The position numbers and the translations under genes were made by a program. The notes beneath the pieces are model-generated. The model saw only the letters and a program-made list of their open reading frames with translations, searched no databases and had not been told where the DNA came from. This document shows, piece after piece, positions 57,166 through 64,000 of a stretch of 64,000 nt of DNA (its first letter is position 1; each line of letters starts with the position of its first letter). Source of the stretch: Delphinus delphis (lineage: Eukaryota; Chordata; Mammalia; Artiodactyla; Delphinidae); contig NC_082689.1 in NCBI RefSeq assembly GCF_949987515.2, positions 4,282,001-4,346,000 on the forward strand. Direction: 5' to 3'.

Positions 57166-57344
57166 ATTCACTGGGTTCGCACCCACCCAGAGACAATGCT
57201 CATCTCCTCGTGGTAGACCTCTTTGGGCTCTACATGGTTGTGTTTCCTTTGTCATTATCGGCCACCCCTCAATGCCACGGCCATTTAACCAATGAATGTC
57301 TATGTTCTTCCAGGTGAAGCTCTTGGTGGTGCTGCAGGAATCAG

Positions 57345-57425
57345 AGGGAGTTTACTGAACTCCCCATGTGCCAGGCAGAGCTCTCTAGGCATCTTCTCAC
57401 CCAGTCTCATCCAGGAGCGACCAAA
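57345..57425 (-). mobile_element. MIR fragment
   Basis: GAGTTTACTGAACTCCCCATGTGCCAGGCAGAGCTCTCTAGGCATC follows the reverse complement of the MIR 3' part. Confidence 0.45.
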
Positions 57426-57444
57426 GGTCCTGGATGGCCAGGTC

Positions 57445-58232
57445 CAGCTGTACTGGGCTGAACAGTGTCCCTCAAAAATTCATGTCCACCCAGAACCTGT
57501 GAATGTGACCTTATTTGTAAATGAGAGTCTTTGCAGATGTAATCAGGTTAAGTAGAGGTCACGTTGGATTAGGGTGGGCCCCCGATCCAACATGGCTGGT
57601 GTTATAGACTGAATGATTTGTCCCCCCAAAATTCGTATGTTGAAATCCTGATCCCAAGGTGATGGTATTCGGAGGTGGGGGCTTTGGGAGGGAACAAGGT
57701 CATGAGGGTGGAGCCCCCATGAATGGTATTAGTGCCCTTATAAGAAGCGGTTGGAAACTAGGTGGGTCTCTTCCTGCCACACGAGGATACAAAACAGAAG
57801 CTGGCCGTCTGTAAGCCAGAAGTGGGTGCTCCCCAGAATCCAACCGTGCTGGCAGCCTGATTTCAGGATTCCAGCCTCCACAACTGAGGTAAATGTGCTA
57901 TTCATAAGCCAGCCAGTCTTTGGTACTTTGTTACAGCCACGTGCACAAAGACAATCAGTGTCCTTATACGTAGAGAAGAGCCACACAGAGCCACACAGCA
58001 GAGAAGCCGTGTGATGACGGAGTCAGCGATTGACAGGCTGCAGCATCAAGCCAGGGAACCCCCAGAAGCTGGAAGAAGCCAGGAAGCCTTCACCCCTACA
58101 GGTTTCAGAGGGCGCATGGCCCTGGGGAACCTTGATTTCAGACTTCCAGCCTCCAGACCTGTGAGACAGTACATGTCCCTGTTTAAGCCATCTGGTTTGT
58201 GGCACTTTGCTACAGCAGACCTAGGAAACAAT
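57445..58232 (+). mobile_element. MLT1 LTR split by a younger MaLR LTR
   Basis: The left part (57445-57598) has TCATGTCCACCCAGAACCTGTGAATGTGACCTTATTTG and GGGTGGGCCCCCGATCCAACATGGCTGG. The right part (57959-58232) resumes at the expected next words (TGTCCTTATACGTAGAGAAGAG) and ends in GGTTTGTGGCACTTTGCTACAGCAGACCTAGGAAAC. Between them is another LTR of the same superfamily in the same orientation. Confidence 0.85.
57599..57958 (+). mobile_element. MLT1A/MST-like MaLR LTR nested inside the MLT1 LTR
   Basis: Starts TGTTATAGACTGAATGATTTG and carries CCAAAATTCGTATGTTGAAATCC, GATGGTATTCGGAGGTGGGGGC, AAGGTCATGAGGGTGGAGCCC and TTAGTGCCCTTATAAGAAG. It ends CAGCCAGTCTTTGGTACTTTGTTACAGCC. This is the younger MLT1A/MST-like design, consistent with inserting into an older MLT1 copy. 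The 5-bp target duplication is not clear. Confidence 0.83.
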
Positions 58233-58839
58233 CCTGCCATCCTTCCTTCCACCCTTTCCTCCTCAGCCAGGCGAGCCGGGGAACCCGATGACACAAAATC
58301 CCCCTCCCGTTAGATTGATCACACACAGCCCTGCTGCCCTCAGGAGGGGCAGCCACCCGCAGAGGCAGCTACATGGTTGGCAAAGCCCAGCACAAAATGA
58401 ACATGCAGGTTCTCTGGTCAAAAATCTTTTCTTCTGTGGTCTCTCTCTTGACCTATCATGTTAGCTTTTGTTTGTTGTTTATATCCCTCTGGCTTGGGCA
58501 CAGGGATGTTTGTGGGGTGACTGCAGACCTTTACAAGTGTCTGGTCCCACAACTCAGCACACCTACCCTGGCTCCCCACTCCTGTGCCCTCCCAGACCCT
58601 GAGCAGGGGTGGGTGGGGGAAGAGGGGGAGGGAGTCAGCAGGGGGTGCCCCCTCCATTGTCCCATCAGACCCCCATGAAAAACACAAATTCAAAGATAAG
58701 ACGATGAAGGATTTCAAGATGGCAACTGCAGAGCGTTACACCCCAAGGGCAGGGCCCTCCGAGCTCAGGCCCTGTGACTGGCCTGCCACACACGCAGGAG
58801 ACCAGCCCTGATTAGACCAAACCAAGGCCACTCAGAAGA
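58233..58839. other. unassigned sequence
   Basis: No gene or recognised repeat. Confidence 0.4.
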
Positions 58840-58985
58840 GGACACATTTATTGAGTCTGTGATGTGCTCAGGCTGAGCAATTTAAAAACCTTACCTCCAC
58901 CAGGCCCTGGAAAGCCACATGGTGTGATTGTTCCTTCTTCCCAGATGAGAAGGCCAAGGCTCACAGGGCAGAGCAATGTTTACTC
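58840..58985 (-). mobile_element. MIR SINE
   Basis: ACATTTATTGAGTCTGTGATGTGCTC, AATTTAAAAACCTTACCTCC and TCCCAGATGAGAAGGCCAAGGCTCACAGGG match the reverse complement of MIR. Confidence 0.68.
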
Positions 58986-59201
58986 CAGAAGGTTCTTTCT
59001 GGACTCTGGCATCATCATTCCCTAAACACTCAGCCCCCTCTGACAGTCAAGTCTCAGCCACCAGCTGGCCCATACCACGGGTGGAGAAAGTGGCCTATTT
59101 CCAGACAAGGTTTGGGGCAATTTACACTAAAAAAAGATGCAGTAAATCCCAAAACCACTGAAACAAGAATAAAAAGACTAGAAGAAAAGAATAAGGCGGG
59201 G

Positions 59202-59427
59202 TGGGGGGGCGGCTTCCCTGGTGGCGCAGTGGTTGGGAGTCCCCCTGCCGATGCAGGGGACGCGGGTTCGTGCCCCGGTCCGGGAGGATCCCACATGCCG
59301 TGGAGCGGCTGGGCCCGTGAGCCATGGCCGCTGAGCCTGCGCGTCCGGAGCCTGTGCTCCGCAACGGGAGAGGCCACAACAGTGAGAGGCCCGCGTAACA
59401 CAAAAAAATAAAAAATAAAAAAATAAA
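59202..59427 (+). mobile_element. CHR-2 SINE (short cetacean form)
   Basis: GGCTTCCCTGGTGGCGCAGTGG, GCCGATGCAGGGGACGCGGG, TTCGTGCCCCGGTCCGGGAGG, GCGGCTGGGCCCGTGAGCC and CGGGAGAGGCCACAACAGTG are followed by an AAATAAAAAATAAAA tail. A flanking duplication around AATAAGGCGGGG (59190-59201 and 59428-59439) marks the insertion site. Confidence 0.94.
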
Positions 59428-59439
59428 AATAAGGCGGGG

Positions 59440-60004
59440 GAGGCAAATATTTTTCCCAGAAAACCTAAGCTGGGATAAGCGACCTCCATTGCAGCACAAC
59501 CTGCCACCAAGGGAGGACGTGGGGCCCGCGCAGCCCTGCTGCGGAAACAGCATGCTGCCTGGGACCCGCGGGACGGCCGCAGAAGAGCACGACGAAGTCA
59601 AGAATCGGGGGATGGCAGGTCTACAAAAAACATGCAGATGCGCCAAATCTGGCCTTTTCATATAATTATGCTTCTTATGAAAACTGAGGGCATCATGTCA
59701 AGGTGAGTGTGGGGGAGGGGAAGAGGCAATGAGTACAAAGGGCGGAGATCGCTTTCCCGCAGACCCAGTGTGGACACCCTAATCCCTAAGGACCTGGTGG
59801 CCTCTGGAAGGACTAGCGGGGAGCCACCACTTTCCCCCTGGCCCCGGGTGCCCCATGTTGTCGACGGGCAGGAGGTGCAGACATACACGAGCAGCTGGTG
59901 TGTGCGTGTTGGATGGCAGGGTCTGTGCCGAGAGCCGACGCCCTAGAGGATGCCCTGCCCCCCGCTCCTTCAAAACAGACACCTGTGCACACTACCCACA
60001 CACA
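59440..60004. other. unassigned sequence
   Basis: No gene or recognised element. The right end carries the left target-site duplication of the next SINE. Confidence 0.4.
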
Positions 60005-60018
60005 CAAAATACCTATTT

Positions 60019-60380
60019 CTTAAAATAAATTTATTTATTTATTTATTTATTTTTATTTTTGGCTGCACTGGGTCTTTGTTGCTGTGCACGGGCTTTCTCT
60101 AGTTGTGGCGAGTGGGGGCTATTCTTCATTGCGGTGCACGGGCTTCTCATTGCAGTGGCTTCTCTTGTTTCGGAGCACGGGCTTCAGTAGTTGTGGCTCG
60201 TGGGCTCTAGAGCATAGGGTCAGTAGTTGTGGCTCACGGGCTCCAGAGCACAGGGTCAGTAGTTGTGGCACACGGGCTTCGTTGCTCCGCGGCATATGGG
60301 ATCTTCCCGGACCAGGGCTTGAACCCGTGTCCCCTGCACTGGCAGACAGATTCTTAACCACCGTGCCACCAGGGAAGTCC
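60019..60380 (-). mobile_element. CHR SINE, antisense, with internal duplications
   Basis: A perfect 14-bp target-site duplication (CAAAATACCTATTT at 60005-60018 and 60381-60394). The minus-strand body starts at 60380 (GGGACTTCCCTGGTGGCACGG) and ends in a long AAAT-repeat tail. On the plus strand the words GGGTCAGTAGTTGTGGC..CGGGCTC occur three times in tandem around 60187-60270, so the body has been locally amplified. The long CHR-1-like form. Confidence 0.93.
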
Positions 60381-60394
60381 CAAAATACCTATTT

Positions 60395-62029
60395 TAAGTA
60401 AAATAAGCAGTTAAAGTAGTCAAAAGAACATTGTCTTCTTTAAAAGGGTGGTGTTTTGGTCTTAGTTGAGATAAAAGTCTGTTACTAACAGAATTGCTTT
60501 TGGGCCACATAAAACGTGCCCTTGGCAGGAAGACGCTCATTTGGTGGCCTTGGCAAACGCCGCCTTGGAGAGACTCCTAGAGAAGAAGCAAACCTGGTAG
60601 CTCATGCGATAGACCCAGCTCACCCAGTCAAGCATGGAGGGGAGGCCACCCAGCGTCTCTAGGGGCCCCAGCTGGAGCACAGAGCTCGGGGCTGAATGAC
60701 CAGCTCTAGCAGGCAGGGCCAAGGCAGCACCTGCAGGAGACTGTCAGGCTCCCTCCCAGCCCAGCACGGACCAGGGGCGCGCCCACCTCTGGCAAGCCCA
60801 GTGCCCCCAACTGTAGACGGGAGGAAGATGGTGAGAAGGGCTCAATGTACAAACACCAGCGGGTACCCAGCCCAGGGCTGGAAACAGGTCCTCCGAGATG
60901 CCACTTCCTTCCCACACCCCTGTGCGCCCGCCTGCACGGTGCACATGCAGTTCTGGTCCCTTGGGAGAAGGCAACATGACAATAAAAAGCCGTTCGAGGC
61001 AACGGCTGAGCCCAGAGTGGCCTGACTCTTTCACCGGGATCTGTGGTCCCTGGAGGGAGGAGCTGCTGCCCTCCTGGGTCATTGTAGTCTGAACTCAAGC
61101 AAAGAATAATGAGGGACCTTGACTGATTGGAAAACATGACGATGGGTCCTGCTGGCTTTCCTTAAATCCCACTGTTCTGCGGGTGCTGGCAAAGATGGCC
61201 CAGAGAGAACTCACACACTGGAGCCGTGAAACGGGCCCCAGTGAGCCAGGGTTGGTGGGTCTTCTTCCCAACCAGGTGAGGACGCCCAGTGGTCGGCCAG
61301 TGTGCACAGCAGCCCCGGGTTCAGCGTCCTGTGGCCTTCCCGTGAGGACTGCAACGCCAGGAAGAACGTGCCCTTCGGAGACACAGAACGGCGGCTCATC
61401 AGGCTAAATGGGCAGCTTCCAGCTCTGCAACACGGCAGGAGGGAGAGCCTGGAACGGGGCACGGTGGTTCTGTAGCTCACGGAGCGGCCTGGATCACGGG
61501 GCTCTCGTCTTCCGACCCGGGTGCTGGCAGCAGAGAGCAGGGAGGAGGGCGAGCATGGGCCAGTGGCCTTCTTACGTCACGCTGAATAGGGCCTGCCTGC
61601 AGGTCAAGTAGGAGCCCCAGGGTAAGGACACAGGGCACAGGACTCAGGCCACCCTAGAACTCCTGTGGGAGCCCAGAATGCGGGCCCAACACCAACCCTC
61701 CCTTAGCGGGAAGTGGAGACGCAGAGACCCAGCAACTAGGTCTTTTTTCAAACTGTGTAACTGATCCGAGAGCCTGGGAGCCTCTGGGGATGCTTTAAGA
61801 GGTCCGGAAGTTTCCAGGACTCACGCAAAGCTGGACTCACCCCTTACAGGGAGGCAACTGCAGTAAGGTGGCAGGTGAGCAGTCCCTTAGCTTCCGTGGG
61901 TGACACCCTTAGTTACCCCCAAACTATCTTTCTTAGGGATGTGAAAGAAGACTTGAGCTTGAGTCAATCATCTGTCGCTTTCCACAGAGTAAACTGCTCG
62001 CCTCGTCTCTTCTGGGTGCCTGTTCCAGG
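60395..62029. other. unassigned sequence, no gene seen
   Basis: GC-rich from 60.6 to 61.9 kb with frames on both strands (up to 143 codons), none recognisable. Confidence 0.4.
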
Positions 62030-62160
62030 TCCCTCAACACTCACGTCTTGAGAACCCTGTGCCACACGCAGGTGCCGTAGCCGACGGAGAGGTGAGCGAG
62101 GTACGACCCCTGCCCCTGGGACCTTGAGATCTAGGACAGAAGGAGGACCATGGGGTCAAC
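62030..62160 (-). mobile_element. L2 LINE 3' fragment
   Basis: CACTCACGTCTTGAGAACCCTGTGCCACACGCAGG and CCTGCCCCTGGGACCTTGAGATCTAGGACAG fit the reverse complement of the L2 tail, diverged. Confidence 0.5.
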
Positions 62161-63649
62161 ATGGTCAGACACACGGTTAAGGAGCAATGAGCTCCAACCC
62201 CATGGCTTCCAAGGCCAGACTCGACCATGCGCAGCAGGCAACGGCCACGTTGTCACGTCCCCAGCTCCCACGTTTGACCCAATGGGAGAGCCCCCCGCCA
62301 ACCTCAGGCTTCCTTAGTGTTGGTCCCCTAACACCAAGGTGACCAATGAGCTTCCCCTTCAGGGTCAAGCCCAGATGATTGGCAATGGCTCCTGCGGTCA
62401 CTGCGCTGAAAGGATTTTGAGCCAGGCCTGCTAGCGGGGGCTGGCAGGGAAGAGAACCAGGACAGATAAGCCGTGCCTCCCACTGACCCCAAGGTGCCCC
62501 TGCTGCCACACGTTCACTGCTGACCTTCAGGTATTTCTGCCCAACAGGTCGGTTTCCCCAGCTTGACCCAAGTGAACGATCCAACTCCATCAGAGCTCCT
62601 GTAACTCGGTATCACATTGACTGTCACAGCTTCCCAGTGCAGGCTCCACCCCACCCAGCTCACCGCTGGCTCTGAGTAAGCAGCAGGAGACCTGCCTGGC
62701 CCTGGGCACAGCTCGTGGGAGACTGTTAGCGAAATAAATTTGGACCTAATTTGTTCACTCAAGCCATCCACCGCCAAGGAGCAGGCTAGAAGGTTTGGGC
62801 TGATTAATCATTGTTACTGAAGCTGAAGGGAATTAGCTGTATAATTCTGAGCAGTTGAACTGGAATTCCACTGAGCTTTCATCACGAGACTGAAGCGTCA
62901 GCAAGGATGCCTTTCTCAGGGCTCAGAGGTGTGATTACGCTTTCACGTTCTCTCCACTTGCCTCTGAACTAAGTCCAGTGCCAAAGGCTCACTATCAACT
63001 TACACTGTTTTCATAAAACGTTTGTGGAGCCACAACACACGAGGATTTCTTTCTTGAAAACCCCGATGCCCACGCCAGGACTGAGGCACCTGCTCCTGGT
63101 GGTACATTTTACACTGGCTGGTTTCCTCACTCTTCCCAGTGAGGCGCTCTCGTTGCAGCTGTCCCTGTCACTCTCTGCCCAAAGCATGGCTTTCCTCGCT
63201 GTCTCCTCTCTGTCAAGACGGTCATACACAGGGCTTTGTTCCATTCGCCTGTGGCCTTTGTCGTGGTGACCTGAAGAAAGCCCCTTGACCTCGTCTTCCT
63301 AAACCTGCCCCTTTAAGACCACAGGTTGCCGGCAGCGTCTACTTGTGTACCCTTTGGGGTATGTTTTGTTTGCAAGGACGTGAAATCTGCCTCCTGACAC
63401 TAATTTCTAACATAAGTGTCTACAGCAGACAGATAACGCTCAAATTCCTGAACAGCCCTGGACCTCTGTCACTCTCCCCTTTTCTAAATTAAGCCACATG
63501 GGTGCTTGGGGTGCCATGGTGGTGTAGGAGTTGGCATCCCATTCTTCTGTGGTGTCGCACATATTCGCATATAAAACATGTAGAAGGGGGCCTGACTCTG
63601 AATACGTGAAGCCATCACTTTCTAATTCATCCCAGCTCACATCAAAAAG
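62161..63649. other. unassigned sequence, no gene seen
   Basis: No gene or repeat recognised. 62.72-62.90 kb has the balanced, AT-leaning texture of conserved noncoding DNA (see findings). Confidence 0.4.
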
Positions 63650-63658
63650 AAAACCCAG

Positions 63659-63949
63659 GGCTTCCCTGGTGGCGCAGTGGTTGAGAGTCCGCCTGCCGAT
63701 GCAGGGGACACGGGTTCGAGCCCTGGTCTGGGAAGATCCCACATGCCGCTGAGCGGCTGGGCCCGTGAGCCACAACTACTGAGCCTGCACGTCTGGAGCC
63801 TGTGCTCCGCAACGAGAGGCCGCGATAGTGAGAGGCCCGTGCACCGCGATGAAGAGTGGCCCCCGCTTGCCACAACTAGAGAAAGCCCTCGCACAGAAAT
63901 GAGGACCCAACACAGCAAAAATAAATAAATTAATTAATAAAAAAATAAT
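63659..63949 (+). mobile_element. CHR SINE with intact pol III boxes
   Basis: Complete tRNA-like head, CHR body (GAGCGGCTGGGCCCGTGAGCC, ACAACTACTGAGCCTGCACG) and AAATAAATAAATTAATT tail. A 9-bp target-site duplication AAAACCCAG lies at 63650-63658 and 63950-63958. Confidence 0.94.
63670..63723 (+). promoter_or_regulatory. RNA polymerase III internal promoter (A and B boxes)
   Basis: A box TGGCGCAGTGG at 63670-63680 and B box GGTTCGAGCCC at 63713-63723 both match the tRNA-type consensus exactly. Spacing is normal for a tRNA-derived SINE. Confidence 0.8.
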
Positions 63950-64000
63950 AAAACCCAGCCCATGGTCCCGTCGACAGAAGAAGGTCTTAGAATGAAGCAG

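Noticed and set aside
63659..63740. Possible tRNA gene from perfect A and B boxes
   Set aside because: The sequence continues into the CHR body and an AT-rich tail with a target-site duplication, and it does not fold as a full tRNA. It is a SINE head.

Overview
This is mammalian nuclear DNA, most likely from a cetacean. Seven tRNA-derived SINEs of the CHR type lie in the window, several in the short CHR-2 form typical of whales and dolphins. The L1 elements are also of the cetartiodactyl or cetacean kind, and ancient placental repeats (MIR, L2, MER5A, MLT1-type LTRs) lie between them. I found no convincing protein-coding exon, tRNA, rRNA or ncRNA gene of the host. The window reads as gene-poor intergenic or deep intronic sequence.

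Layout. 0-9 kb is mostly unassigned sequence with a MER5A remnant, an L2 piece and a 0.9 kb ancient L1 3' segment. 9.0-13.2 kb holds a CHR SINE, unassigned sequence and a perfect 14-bp palindrome. 13.2-17.0 kb is an old L1 that has been interrupted twice, by a younger L1 3' end and by a 690-bp class I ERV solo LTR. 17-22.6 kb carries a hAT-Charlie remnant, a SINE, a short L1 tail, a TG repeat and an MLT1 LTR. 22.65-30.15 kb is a full-length L1 (about 7.5 kb) with 5' UTR, ORF1, ORF2, G-rich 3' UTR, poly(A) and a 14-bp target-site duplication. Its reading frames are broken and ORF2 holds a 376/385-bp tandem duplication. 31-34 kb has L1 and MIR remnants.

34.87-35.75 kb is the most distinctive locus: a minisatellite of 19 full copies plus one partial copy of a 45-bp unit. 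It has no stop codon in four of the six frames, and a G-quadruplex pattern recurs at most unit junctions. An ATG in a favourable context opens a 298-codon frame on the plus strand. The 627-codon frame on the minus strand has no ATG at all.

38-46 kb and 52-58 kb are rich in MLT1-type LTRs, including one LTR nested inside another. 46-64 kb adds five CHR SINEs, most with clear target-site duplications, and a rearranged L1 fragment made of two opposed pieces.

Nothing here supports a coordinated multi-gene system. The points worth a second look are the 45-bp array and its open frames, the internal duplication in the full-length L1, the nested insertions that give a relative chronology, and a few unassigned stretches that might be conserved noncoding DNA. 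Family names come from recognising consensus features by eye, and the boundaries of old repeats are approximate.
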